This document shows, in pieces, positions 1 to 8,736 of a stretch of DNA of 39,287 nucleotides (the stretch's first letter is position 1; each line of letters begins with the position of its first letter). The notes beneath the pieces were generated by a model that saw nothing but the letters and a program-made list of their open reading frames with translations, was not told where the DNA came from and made no database searches. The stretch is taken from NCBI RefSeq assembly GCF_036567765.1, contig NZ_DATCTU010000062.1, positions 1 through 39,287 on the forward strand. The letters are read 5' to 3'. The translations under genes and the position numbers were made by a program. This DNA is from Pseudobacteroides sp. (lineage in GTDB: Bacteria > Bacillota > Clostridia > Acetivibrionales > DSM-2933).

Positions 1-162
1 TTTTTAAATTTTATAGTGTCCAGCCTTAAGAGGTCACTCTCTTTTTCACTTGCACTACCCATTATTTTCTTATGGGTGCAAGCTATACCAGTAATGAATT
101 TACATTGACTTTTTGTTGAAAAATATTTGCAACACTAATGAATAGTAATATATTTCGTTTTA

Positions 163-1466
163 GTGAGGTATTTATCATTGCTTGCTCTATTAATTATATT
201 TTTTACCGTTGCTTTTATAGTATTTGTAGCTGAGTTAATACCCTTTGTACATCAATACCACAATATGTGATTCCTTATTGTGTTGTAATGTACTCTATAA
301 GTTTTCACGGTATGGCTAAAGCAAAGCTCAAGCTGTTTTTAGGAATACTACTTACCCTACCTGTAATCTATTCTTTTTTATTCCTGCCGTTAACTCCAAA
401 CGCCTGGAAAACAAGAGCAGAAAGCATAACATATTTCAGAGTACTTTCTGTTTGGACAATCCCTTACCTGTTTACAGCCACCGGCATTATGATATATTCA
501 ACCTACAAGGAAAAACGTCCTCGCTTAAAAATCCAGAAAAAATTCACCCTTACATTAGTTATTCCTGCCGTTATATCATCCAGCTTGAATTATTTACTAT
601 TAAGATCATTCGGCATTCTGCATGCATGGAAATTTAATTATCCGGTGTTGATGGTTTTATTTGGCTTTTTTCTCTACTTCGGGGTCAAGTATGGAGTAAT
701 GGGTATTAAGCTTACATTTTACAAACAACATTTGGAAAGTTCTATAAAAAGTATATCATCAGGTATAGAGATGTTAAATCATTCACTAAAGAACGAGGTT
801 CTAAAAATCGCCATGTCATCATCCAATATAAAATCTTCTACCAACGGAAAAAATCCTGATATTGAAGATATAAACCAAAATCTGGAGGTTATAGACAGCT
901 CAGTCTCCTATCTGAAAGGCATGATAAAACGCATTCAGAGTTTTTCCAAGGAGATAACTCTGGAAGAGAGTATAAATAATATGTCATTAATTTTAGAAGA
1001 TGCTTTGAACAATTCCAGTAACAACATTAATGCAAAAGAAATCACTATAATTAAAAATTACCGATATGAAGTAGTTTTGAAATGCGATAGGTTCCATATT
1101 GTTGAAATCTTATCCAACATAATAAACAACGCCTGTGAGGCTATGGCAAGTGCGGGAGAAATTGTGCTAACCATAGAAAAAAGCAAAAATGCATTCAACA
1201 TTATCATCAGCGATAACGGTACTGGTATTGACAGTGACACGATGTCCCATATATTTGAACCTTATTTTACGACCAAAGACAAGCACCTTAACTTTGGATT
1301 GGGTTTATCTTATTGTTATCTTGTTATGAGCAAGCACAACGGAAGCCTGGATATTATTAGCGGAGAAGGAGAAGGGACAACTGTAATCTTGTCCCTTCCT
1401 TCATATAGAATTCTAGAAATTAAAGACCAAAATACCACAAAGACTCGAAAGTCATCCTGTTTTTAA
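163..1466 (+). pseudogene. Sensor histidine kinase with multi-helix membrane N-terminus, probable 5' frameshift
   Basis: The readable part from GTG 267 encodes 399 residues: about four membrane helices (residues 1-155), a dimerisation region with candidate phospho-acceptor His172 in LNHSLKNE, and a HATPase domain with N box (NIINNACEAM), G1 (DNGTGID), F box (FEPYFTTK) and G2 (FGLGLS). The C-terminus looks complete. Upstream, another frame (about 142-267) encodes a convincing extra helix (LLALLIIFFTVAFIVFVAE, then LIPFVHQYHNM) and stops exactly where the 267 frame begins. From memory, clostridial relatives run this helix straight into the IPYCVVMYSISF segment, so I infer a frameshift near 265-270. 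No good ribosome binding site precedes 163 or 267, and the first 160 bases hold nothing else I recognise. The neighbouring response regulator is also broken, which supports decay. A sequencing error is the alternative. Confidence 0.6.
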
Positions 1467-1914
1467 GCCGCCTGTTTTTACTTTTTTAACTGCATCCTTA
1501 TATGTTTTCACCTTCATCTTGGATAATATACTTCTTATCTGAGTTTTTACAGTGTTACGTGATTTATACAGGGTTTCTTGTATCTGAGAATAGGAGTAGC
1601 CCTTCTCAAGGTATGAAAACACTTCCTTCTCCGAATTGGTCAGATCTTTTAACTGTTCATCTCTCTTGTACTTTTTATATTCATCGAGAACTATTTCACA
1701 GTATTTCTGTAACAGCATAAATCCCATCACATTTGTTTCCGTTTAGATTTATGTCCATAAGCAGTACATCAATATCCAAACTTTTTGCAAGGCTTGCAGC
1801 TTCAGATTTAGCTGTCCCCACAACAATTATATCTTCATGCTTTTTCAAAAAACTAACCATTGCATTAATCCAACTATGGTCATCTTCAACAATTGCTACT
1901 CGAATTTTGCTCAT
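1452..1914 (-). pseudogene. NarL/LuxR-type response regulator with internal deletion and frameshift
   Basis: The 5' part (start ATG 1914, preceded by AAGGGGG) encodes the first half of a receiver: KIRVAIVEDD acidic pair and phospho-acceptor Asp in LLMDINLNGNKCDGIYAV. It then stops at about 1696. A second frame overlapping at 1696-1730 carries the DNA-binding half, LTNSEKEVFSYLEKGYS followed by a LuxR-like helix-turn-helix. The receiver strands 4-5 with the conserved Thr/Ser and Lys are absent, so about 50 or more residues are missing as well as the frame being broken. The gene is convergent with the kinase at 267-1466 and their 3' ends overlap by 15 bases. That is an odd arrangement for a cognate pair, but both being damaged suggests they were partners. 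The function is presumably lost. Confidence 0.7.
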
Positions 1915-2132
1915 ACACATGCCCCCTTAAATTATGTAAAAAGTAATTTATATTTAACTATAAAATTTATACATTGTTCGCTTAGTATAGTTTTTTAGGG
2001 GGGTGTAAATTGCACTTTAGAATGAATTTTCTAACAATTACAATTAAAGTTTTCCCCTGTGACATAAAGATTATTAAAACACAATTATTCTTGCTATAGC
2101 ACTGGCAACCTCCGCACCTAGAGAAACTCTAT

Positions 2133-3521
2133 CTACATCAGCCTTCCGAAATCACTTGTGAAGGTCAATGCAAAATAAGCAAGCAGTATAACAGACACAA
2201 ATGTTAGAACAAAATCCCAAATTCGCTTTTTTGATATACATGCAAATATTATAAACATCGGGAACACACACATAAGATATCTGGTACCGCTTATAAGCCA
2301 CGTTGGTGAAAGTGCTGCAGTTATGTATACCAGCATATATAAAGAATATGATGTTCTTATCCTCTTTATACCGTAGACCAAAAGAATAGAAACCAATATG
2401 ATGGAGAATGCTTGCGGAACCCATATAGAGATCCTGTCGGCTGCCCCCCATGTGCTTACTCCCGGTATAGCATTTATAAAAGTAGTTTTTATATTCTCAT
2501 AAAACATTCCAAAGGATTGGCTCCAATATTCCTTCTGATACTTGAGAAAAGTAAACCAGTCCCCGGAAATTAATTTATTGAGCAGCAGATATAAAGAAAA
2601 TCCAGCTGGTATAAACATTATATTTAGCCCCTTCAATAGCTTCATAACCAACTTGCCGTCTTTCCTGTTCCTATATGCATCTGCAAAGTATAATAAAAAT
2701 TCTGCAAATACCGGTATAAGCAGAAATATTCCAAAGTTTCTTGATACTGCTGCAAACATGCCACAAATACCGGTCAGGAACCATTTATGCCGCCTTAAAT
2801 AGTATACCGTCATAATAGAAAGAGTAAAAAATACACTTTCACTGAAGGTTATGGATAAAAAGAAGGTTATTGGATAAATGAGCACATATTTTACAGCCCT
2901 GAAAGCAACGTCTTCTTCGTAATCAATTTTCACAAGTTTATATAGATAGGTACATCCCAAGAAAAGACTTATATTTGAAACTATTACACCTGACCAGAAG
3001 TAACTCTTTACAAAAAAGTATACTCCTTTTATCAAAACAGGATATAGCGGATAAAATACAAGATGATATCGTTTATCACTTTCCAAATCATTGGTATACC
3101 AATTCTCAGCAATATACATATAATGCCCGCTGTCCCACTTGTTCCAAAGCATCTCCATGCTTGACCAAAAACCGATGGATTGATCCTTTGTAATCATCCA
3201 CCCCATAAAAGCCAGCAGGAATAAAATTAACCTTGTTGAAATAACCATTAGCAAGATTACACCAATGTCTTTAATGTATTTTGTTTGGCTTAACTGGTCT
3301 ATAAAACTCCCTACACCGCTTTTTAATTTATTCACAAAGGCAAGTCTTTCGAGCAAACCTATTCTTTCAATATTTTTTATAAAACCCATAGACTCCAAAA
3401 GCTGAATGATATATGACTTCAGTAGCAAAGTAAAACTTGCTAGAAATACCAATAAAAAGCATAGCTTAATATAATTGTGGTCTACAAATGGATTACTGAA
3501 AAGATCATTAAGAAAATTCAT
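2133..3521 (-). CDS. PIG-V-like polytopic mannosyltransferase family membrane protein
   Basis: The 462-residue integral membrane protein has about ten hydrophobic helices. The most telling segment is WNKWDSGHYMYIAENWY followed by HLVFYPLYPVLIK: an acidic, aromatic loop after a luminal or extracytoplasmic helix, as in the GPI mannosyltransferase 2 (PIG-V) family of GT-C glycosyltransferases. Bacterial members are thought to use polyprenyl-linked sugars on the outer membrane face, but the substrate here is unknown. I start the gene at ATG 3521 because AAGGGGT lies 8 bases upstream; the open frame extends further to 3578 without a better site. It stands alone between a pseudogene and the response regulator at 3645-4283. 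Confident for the family, low for the sugar or acceptor. Confidence 0.7.
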   Translation of the reverse strand: MNFLNDLFSNPFVDHNYIKLCFLLVFLASFTLLLKSYIIQLLESMGFIKNIERIGLLERLAFVNKLKSGVGSFIDQLSQTKYIKDIGVILLMVISTRLILFLLAFMGWMITKDQSIGFWSSMEMLWNKWDSGHYMYIAENWYTNDLESDKRYHLVFYPLYPVLIKGVYFFVKSYFWSGVIVSNISLFLGCTYLYKLVKIDYEEDVAFRAVKYVLIYPITFFLSITFSESVFFTLSIMTVYYLRRHKWFLTGICGMFAAVSRNFGIFLLIPVFAEFLLYFADAYRNRKDGKLVMKLLKGLNIMFIPAGFSLYLLLNKLISGDWFTFLKYQKEYWSQSFGMFYENIKTTFINAIPGVSTWGAADRISIWVPQAFSIILVSILLVYGIKRIRTSYSLYMLVYITAALSPTWLISGTRYLMCVFPMFIIFACISKKRIWDFVLTFVSVILLAYFALTFTSDFGRLM

Positions 3522-3644
3522 AACGTTACCCCTTAACCTGTAATTTGAGCAAATAAATAGTATAACTTTAATATACAATTTATTTAATCATCAATCAAGG
3601 GACATTATCCGATGTTTTCCCCATCTACTAATTTACATTCTACT

Positions 3645-4283
3645 TTAGTTGTTAATAATATTGAGCTCTATTGCTTTACGTATGGCATGAACCCTGCTTG
3701 TTACATTCAATTTCTTATAAATATGGCTCAGATGATACTCAACACTCCTCTGTGCAAGATTTAACTCATCGGCAATCTCTTTGTTTGTTTTTCCTTTGGA
3801 TGCTAAAAACAATACATCTACCTCTTGCTGCGTCAAACTCTCAACCCTTGTATCGTCGACATATTGCTGATTATTTGCACTTACTACCTGAAGATTTTTT
3901 ACCAACTCAAGGGGCAGAACTACCATCTTCTCCAAGGCCATTTTAATAGCTGCGATAAAATGCTTATCGCTGCAAGCTTTGTCAATTACCCCACTAACGC
4001 CGGTTTTTATAAGAATATTAAAATTTGAAGCAATATCTTCACCTGAATAGATTAAGATAACCGCATCAGGGTGAATTTCCAGAGTTCTTTTGGTCAGCAT
4101 CAATCCATCCATGTCCGGCATTTTTAAATCATAAATACAGACATCAAAGCTTTGCCTTGAAAGAATATCCAGAGCATCTATACCTGTATAACAAGTGGTA
4201 ACTTCCATTTCGTTTTCCTCAAGCAGCAGCTTTGTCCCGGATAAAATCGATTTGTGATCATCAACAAGTAAAACCGTAATCAT
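3645..4283 (-). CDS. LuxR/NarL-family response regulator
   Basis: This is a 212-residue regulator with an N-terminal receiver (acidic pair Asp8-Asp9, phospho-acceptor Asp52 in YDLKMPDMDG, conserved Lys in GVIDKAC) and a C-terminal LuxR-type helix-turn-helix (about 145-210, LTQQEVDVLFLASKGKTNKEIAD then RSVEYHLSHIYKKL). All key residues are present, so it should be phosphorylatable and DNA-binding. It is transcribed away from the promoter module at 4382-4465, whose TTGCGGTGA half-sites occur in both orientations, suggesting autoregulation. NarL-type regulators normally pair with HisKA_3 kinases; the only such kinase in the window is at 8737-10677, beside the second copy of the same module. I infer these are partners. 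Confidence 0.9.
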   Translation of the reverse strand: MITVLLVDDHKSILSGTKLLLEENEMEVTTCYTGIDALDILSRQSFDVCIYDLKMPDMDGLMLTKRTLEIHPDAVILIYSGEDIASNFNILIKTGVSGVIDKACSDKHFIAAIKMALEKMVVLPLELVKNLQVVSANNQQYVDDTRVESLTQQEVDVLFLASKGKTNKEIADELNLAQRSVEYHLSHIYKKLNVTSRVHAIRKAIELNIINN

Positions 4284-4361
4284 TATATATCCTCATCTTT
4301 TAAAATTTTTAATATGCTAATCAATTTTAATATATAGTTTAGCACATGTTCTTTTTAAAAT

Positions 4362-4465
4362 CACCGCAAATTATTTTGCGGGATACCGCAATCGGAATGG
4401 TTATTTTTTTGCGGAAAATAGCATTGTTATTGCGGTGACTAATCTTGCAATATATGATATATTTT
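4362..4465 (+). promoter_or_regulatory. Promoter module A with TTGCGG/CCGCAA half-sites
   Basis: A candidate sigma-A promoter has TTGCGG at 4430-4435, a 17-base spacer and TATGAT at 4453-4458, directing transcription to the plus-strand gene at 4495. Upstream lie a CCGCAAA/TTTGCGG inverted repeat with a 4-base loop (about 4363-4380), ACCGCAAT (4385-4392) and TTTTGCGG (about 4408-4415). TTGCGGTGA is found in both orientations, so the minus-strand regulator at 4283 may share the control. Positions 4382-4465 align without gaps to 10708-10791, with about 62 of 84 bases identical by eye. Confidence 0.65.
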
Positions 4466-4494
4466 TATTAAAAAGATAAAGGTTGAGCAAATCT

Positions 4495-4986
4495 ATGGCG
4501 ATAATATTAATATTGGTTATCATTGATTTACTAATCAAAACCATAGTATATTTTAACTTTATGGATACACATATAAAGTTTTTCGGAGGATGGATGGGAA
4601 TTGTTCCGACTATAAATCGGGAACAGTCCTCAATGCTTTACTCCGAAACGAGCATTGGAATAGAAACAACTACCGTGCTGATAAATATACTTATATTGAC
4701 TGCCCTGTTCTTTATTTATTATCGATTTGTAAAGACAGGATATATGAATTTACATATTAAGGTTATTATTGCCATGTTTATATCGGGTAGTATTTGCTTG
4801 CTCATCGATAAGGTAGTATTAGGAGGAAGTCTGGATTATGTATTTATAAAAAATTGGGTTTTTGATTTAAATGACATGTATCTTTATGCTTCACTTTTTT
4901 ATATGATAATCTACCTTTTAAAGTCTGGTAATTTCCCTAAAAAGGGAAATATTCGCATGCATAAAAAACTACCTTGGAATCAATAA
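4495..4986 (+). CDS. Divergent signal peptidase II (LspA)-like membrane protein
   Basis: The 163-residue protein has four predicted membrane helices. Its layout is that of lipoprotein signal peptidase: an N-terminal D-x-x-x-K (Asp11-Lys15), Asn41 in the first extracytoplasmic loop, Asp105, and a putative catalytic aspartate pair Asp114 (SLDYV) and Asp127 (FDLND). Several normally invariant residues differ: GNxxDR reads CLLIDK (Asn to Leu102, Arg to Lys106) and FNxAD reads FDLND (Asn to Asp124, Ala to Asn126). The catalytic pair survives but the substrate-contact residues do not, so specificity may be altered or activity lost. The start is ATG 4495, with AAAGG 12 bases upstream; TTG 4483 abuts that site and is unlikely. 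It lies 37 bases ahead of the SLH/TraB gene and probably shares its mRNA. Confidence 0.65.
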   Translation: MAIILILVIIDLLIKTIVYFNFMDTHIKFFGGWMGIVPTINREQSSMLYSETSIGIETTTVLINILILTALFFIYYRFVKTGYMNLHIKVIIAMFISGSICLLIDKVVLGGSLDYVFIKNWVFDLNDMYLYASLFYMIIYLLKSGNFPKKGNIRMHKKLPWNQ

Positions 4987-5023
4987 AATATTTATTCAAT
5001 AATTTAAAGGAGATGTAGAGAAA

Positions 5024-6499
5024 ATGAAAAAGATAGGGAAACTAAGATTAGTATTATTATCACTGGCTATGGTTATTTCAATGCAAATCAATACTTTTTC
5101 AGCCGAGCAGGTTCAGCCTGAGGCTAAAACTTTAGAACAGCCAAGTGCATGGGCTGCTGAAGGAGTTAGGTGGTCCTCCGTTTATGGCCTTGTAGATAAG
5201 GAACTCTTGTCAAAGTACCAGGCAAATATAACCAGGCTGGAGCTATATGACGTAGGTGTAAATTTATATGAGAAAATAACAGGTAAAACAGTAAAGCCTG
5301 TACAAAAAAGTCCATATACAGATGCAAGCAGTATTGAGGTATTGAAGGCTTGCTCAATCAAAATATTGGGGGGAAAAGGCAAACTTGAACCTAAAAAAGC
5401 TGCAACAAGAATGGATGTAGCTACTGTTATATATAAGACCATAAAAGCTGCTCAACCAAGCTTCAATTTCAAAACAGACATTAAGCTTAACCATAAGGAT
5501 GCCGCCAAAATATCCTCTACTTTATTGGACATGATAAAATATGTTTATTCTAAGGATATACTAAAAGGCAAAACAAATAACATGCTGGGACTTAATTCAC
5601 CATGTACCAGACAGGAGCTTATGGTAGTCGCAAGCAGAGCATATGAGTTTTCCATATATGAATCAGGCAAAGCCTCAAAAGGTGCTTTCTGGAAAGTAAG
5701 TGATGCAGACAGCACTGTTTATTTGTTAGGTTCAATCCATATAGCAGATTCATCAACATATCCATTTTCCAAAGATATATTGAATGCATTCCAAACTTCT
5801 GACATACTGGTTCTTGAAGCAGATATGACAAAGTCAACCCAGAATGAAGAAATTCAGTATATGCAGCAAAAGATGGTATATCAGGACGATAACACACTTG
5901 ATAAAAATATACCCGAAGAATTATATACCCGATTTGTTGAAATGCTTAAGCCTCACGGCATACCTGAAGCAATAGTTAAAAAATACAAGCCATGGTCTGC
6001 TGCCTTACTTGTACAGAACTTAACGCTTGCTCAATCCAACATGGATGCATCACTTGGAATAGATTTGTTCTTTACATCAAAAGCAACAAATAACAAAGAA
6101 ATCATTGAGATAGAGGGAATAAAATTCCAGGCGGATCTCCTTGATTCTTTCTCTAATGAACTCCAGATTAAATTCTTAAGCGGGGTACTTGGTACAGAAC
6201 AGGAAACCAAAGAGCAGGTTGAATCGGTGAAAGGTATGTTGAGGGCGTGGAAAGAGGGCAATATGTCAGACTTGGAAAAGTTTTTTGAGTCAGGAAATGA
6301 CAGTTCGAAAGAAATAAAAGAATTTAATGAAAAGCTATTCACTTCTAGAAATAATAATATGACCAAAAAAGTAAAGGAATACCTTGCTGATCCCTCCAAA
6401 AAAACATATTTTGTAGTTGTAGGTGCAGGGCATATGATTGGTGAAACCGGAATCGCTACACAATTAAAGAGCGGGTATACAGTAGAACAAATCAAATAA
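5024..6499 (+). CDS. Secreted TraB/GumN-family protein with N-terminal SLH repeats
   Basis: The 491-residue protein begins with a signal peptide (MKKIGKLRLVLLSLAMVISM, cleavage near residues 25-28). Residues about 45-220 contain three degenerate S-layer homology repeats, recognisable from ITRLELYDVGVNLYEK, ATRMDVATVIYKTI and CTRQELMVVASRAYEF, suggesting attachment to secondary cell-wall polymer. The C-terminal half is a TraB/GumN (Tiki-like) domain with the two signature motifs GSIH (Gly236-His239) and GAGH (Gly467-His470) that in Tiki proteases contribute metal ligands; a conserved glutamate lies in VLEADMT. It is probably a cell-surface metallohydrolase; the substrate is unknown. The ribosome site is AAAGGAGATG. 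A strong terminator follows at 6526-6572. The SLH plus TraB combination behind an LspA-like gene suggests an envelope-processing operon under promoter module A. Confidence 0.85.
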   Translation: MKKIGKLRLVLLSLAMVISMQINTFSAEQVQPEAKTLEQPSAWAAEGVRWSSVYGLVDKELLSKYQANITRLELYDVGVNLYEKITGKTVKPVQKSPYTDASSIEVLKACSIKILGGKGKLEPKKAATRMDVATVIYKTIKAAQPSFNFKTDIKLNHKDAAKISSTLLDMIKYVYSKDILKGKTNNMLGLNSPCTRQELMVVASRAYEFSIYESGKASKGAFWKVSDADSTVYLLGSIHIADSSTYPFSKDILNAFQTSDILVLEADMTKSTQNEEIQYMQQKMVYQDDNTLDKNIPEELYTRFVEMLKPHGIPEAIVKKYKPWSAALLVQNLTLAQSNMDASLGIDLFFTSKATNNKEIIEIEGIKFQADLLDSFSNELQIKFLSGVLGTEQETKEQVESVKGMLRAWKEGNMSDLEKFFESGNDSSKEIKEFNEKLFTSRNNNMTKKVKEYLADPSKKTYFVVVGAGHMIGETGIATQLKSGYTVEQIK

Positions 6500-6525
6500 A
6501 GGTTTACATATTATCTCATTATTTT

Positions 6526-6572
6526 AAGCAAGGCACCTATTCTTTTGATAATTGGTGCCTTGCTTTATTTTA
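6526..6572 (+). terminator. Rho-independent terminator of the SLH/TraB operon
   Basis: A 12-bp perfect stem (AAGCAAGGCACC with its complement, arms 6526-6537 and 6554-6565) is followed by a T-rich run. It lies just after the TraB/GumN stop codon. Confidence 0.9.
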
Positions 6573-6973
6573 TACAAACTTTTAAACATTTGTATATTGA
6601 TTTTTTCTTTTTTATGCAAACTAAATAAAATAATAGTACAATTTTGGCAAAAGTTTGTTTATTTTGGCGATTTTATTTTTGGACAATGTGTGTTACTATT
6701 TAATCAGTTGATAATTTTACATTTTATCCATATAATCCCTCCAAAAAGGAATTATATACTTACTATATTTGTTGCAGTCTCTTTCAATTGTAAAATTATT
6801 ATTGTAAAACGTCTTTATATCTAGATTTGATAAAAGGTTATATATTTGAGGGGAGGTGTAAATTTAGGACAAATAGTTATTGTACCATAATCATAAAAAA
6901 AGTTTTAATAAACATTCGTAGCAATTGAACAGTAACTGAACCACTATACAACAAACCAAAGGAGGAGTAAGTC
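6573..6973 (+). other. AT-rich intergenic region before the dockerin gene
   Basis: This 400-base, very AT-rich stretch has no gene I can support. The 90-codon open frame at 6552-6824 begins inside the terminator stem, has no ribosome site and encodes a low-complexity hydrophobic string. A GGGGAGGTG at about 6850 looks like a ribosome site but leads into GTG TAA. No convincing -35/-10 pair was found; the dockerin gene promoter is presumably here. The real ribosome site is AAAGGAGGAG just before 6974. Confidence 0.6.
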
Positions 6974-8338
6974 ATGATAAAACTAAAAAAAGTAATACCC
7001 GCTGCATATATGTTATTAATTACATCACAATTTCTACACCCTATACAATTACCAATACATACACAAAGCAATACAGTTTATTCCTTAAACGGAACGATTA
7101 CTCCAGCAACTACACAGCAAAGCAGTACTACTGCTACCCCTAGTTTAACTTTGGCTTCAACAGCTACACCTGCAAATGCAACAATATTTACACCTGCATC
7201 TACTACCACACCTACATCAACACAGACACCCACACCAACACAGACACCCACTAATTCAATACCTGTTACGCAATCATCTTTCCCCACTGTTCAACCTACG
7301 AATACACCTGAAAACCATAATGTTATAATTGAGGGTTGGTTTAAAGGTAATAAAAACGAAGATCGTCAAGAATTTAAGATTGATGTATATGAAGGTTATA
7401 ACCAAACCCCTATCTTTAAAAGCTATACCAACCCAAATGGCTATTTCAAGCTGGGATTCAACACAAATACAAAGTATATTTTAAAGGTTTATAAGCCAGA
7501 CAGCAAATATCTACCAAGGGTTTATAAGTTAAGTCTGACCGGAAGCCTCAGGATTGGCTCACTGTCTACACCCGAAGTAATGTACTGGGGTGATTTGAAT
7601 AATGATGAAGTAGTAAATATGGCCGATTTTGTATTGCAAACAGCTCATTTTAATCTCACTTCTTCCAATCCCCAGTTTAACCCGGATTCCGACATGAATT
7701 CCGACGGAGTTGTCAACACTGCAGATGTTATACAACTTGGCAAACTCTTCAACGTTTTACCTGAAAGTCTAGGTAAAAAAATCTATCTTGAAGGTGATGC
7801 CAAAACATGTTATGACCCAAGCGGTTGGTACAGCATTGAAGATACTGAATTAAACCTAAATGGCCATAAACTAAACGTATATGGCAGCCTTTCTTTTAGG
7901 TCAACAACCCTTGCAAATAGTGCAGGCAGTACACTGAATATAAACGGAGGCACTTTGGATATATCAGGTGATTTGAATTTCGGTCAACCAGGATACTATG
8001 ATTCCCTAGTTATGAAAAAAGAAGAGGGAAGGCTGATAATAGGCAGGGGATTTATATTTGCTACTGCTATTGATCATGAAGGCATTCTAACTGCCGGAAC
8101 GTTAGTGATTAAAGGCGATTACTTTAATGTTAATGACGAATCCAACAATAAGGCATTTTATGCATCAGGAAACCATAAAATATTGCTTTCAGGGCCAGGT
8201 AGAAAAGTAATAAAGCTAGCTTCCGATGATCCAAAAAGAAACCGCAGGGCAAATATTATACAGGTTCCACATAACTCCCAATTTGAAATATGGCCTTCCA
8301 ATGCATACAACTGCATTGTATACCTATCAGGTGAATGA
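6974..8338 (+). CDS. Secreted type I dockerin protein with internal dockerin and C-terminal repeat-type domain
   Basis: The 454-residue protein starts with a signal peptide, followed by a Thr/Pro/Ala-rich linker (about 35-112, encoded by ACACC/ACAGACACC-type short repeats) and a beta-sandwich segment resembling carboxypeptidase-regulatory or CnaB-type modules (about 115-205). A type I dockerin follows at about 208-262, with two calcium-binding F-hand repeats, GDLNNDEVVNMADFVL and SDMNSDGVVNTADVIQLGKLF. The C-terminal 190 residues (from GKKIYLEGDAK) are rich in Asn/Gly beta strands (LNINGGTLDISGDLNF) and include ASGNHKILLSGPG, a motif I recall in large clostridial surface proteins. Dockerins normally sit at a terminus; an internal one is less common. 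No catalytic module is visible, so this may be a structural or adhesion component that docks to a cohesin. Confidence 0.8.
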   Translation: MIKLKKVIPAAYMLLITSQFLHPIQLPIHTQSNTVYSLNGTITPATTQQSSTTATPSLTLASTATPANATIFTPASTTTPTSTQTPTPTQTPTNSIPVTQSSFPTVQPTNTPENHNVIIEGWFKGNKNEDRQEFKIDVYEGYNQTPIFKSYTNPNGYFKLGFNTNTKYILKVYKPDSKYLPRVYKLSLTGSLRIGSLSTPEVMYWGDLNNDEVVNMADFVLQTAHFNLTSSNPQFNPDSDMNSDGVVNTADVIQLGKLFNVLPESLGKKIYLEGDAKTCYDPSGWYSIEDTELNLNGHKLNVYGSLSFRSTTLANSAGSTLNINGGTLDISGDLNFGQPGYYDSLVMKKEEGRLIIGRGFIFATAIDHEGILTAGTLVIKGDYFNVNDESNNKAFYASGNHKILLSGPGRKVIKLASDDPKRNRRANIIQVPHNSQFEIWPSNAYNCIVYLSGE

Positions 8339-8370
8339 ACAAAATCACGAAGTGATTTTAAAAGCTTGAT

Positions 8371-8530
8371 GTTGTGGTGAGAAACTAAGACAACGCTAAA
8401 AATATAAACAATTGTCTTTAATAAATCAATCTGGTAAGTTTGGCATACCCATATGCCCAATATTACCAGATTGATTTTTTTATGCCTATGAAATTATGGT
8501 ATATGCCATACCACAATTTCTCACGACAAC
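8371..8530 (+). repeat. Cloverleaf-like nested inverted-repeat element
   Basis: An outer stem pairs 8371-8384 with 8517-8530 (13 of 14 positions). Inside it three hairpins are packed end to end: 8387-8418 (AAGACAA/TTGTCTT), 8423-8477 (15-bp terminator stem with an inner GGCAT/ATGCC) and 8497-8513 (TGGTAT/ATACCA with loop ATGCC). No clear target-site duplication flanks it and there is no open frame. It could be a structured RNA or a small non-autonomous mobile element; I cannot tell which. Confidence 0.5.
8423..8481 (+). terminator. Rho-independent terminator after the dockerin gene
   Basis: A 15-bp stem (AAATCAATCTGGTAA and its complement, arms 8423-8437 and 8463-8477) is followed by seven Ts. 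It forms the central arm of the larger element at 8371-8530. Confidence 0.85.
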
Positions 8531-8569
8531 TTCCAAGGATGAAAAACCGCTTTGCAATTTCATTATTTA

Positions 8570-8598
8570 TTGATAACACATTTTCCTTATGCTATATT
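8570..8598 (+). promoter_or_regulatory. Candidate sigma-A promoter for the HisKA_3 kinase
   Basis: TTGATA at 8570-8575 and TATATT at 8593-8598 are separated by 17 bases. Transcription would begin near 8605, giving an untranslated leader of about 130 bases before the TTG start at 8737. I see no defined structure in that leader. Confidence 0.55.
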
Positions 8599-8736
8599 TA
8601 ATAAGACAAATATCTATTACTGTTGTTTTCTGGTATATATTTTACAATTTTATGTACCATTCATTGAAATATAAGAAGCACATCGATATTATAAATAAAT
8701 TGAATTATTATTTGTTTGTATAAAGGGGGGTATACT

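Noticed and set aside
1..162. Gene or promoter at the window start
   Set aside because: TTGACT at 105-110 lacks a -10 at suitable spacing, and all frames are short; only possible eroded kinase 5' sequence.
6552..6824. 90-codon open frame
   Set aside because: Starts inside the terminator stem, has no ribosome site, and encodes a low-complexity hydrophobic string typical of AT-rich noncoding DNA.
7190..7260. Short tandem ACA/ACC repeats as a CRISPR or regulatory repeat
   Set aside because: They are in frame and encode the Thr/Pro linker; there are no spacers.
7078..7287. Val/Gly-rich frame opposite the dockerin protein linker
   Set aside because: It is the antisense of the ACA/ACC-rich Thr-Pro linker repeats.
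8371..8530. Intact insertion sequence
   Set aside because: No transposase frame and no clear target-site duplication; at most a miniature element.
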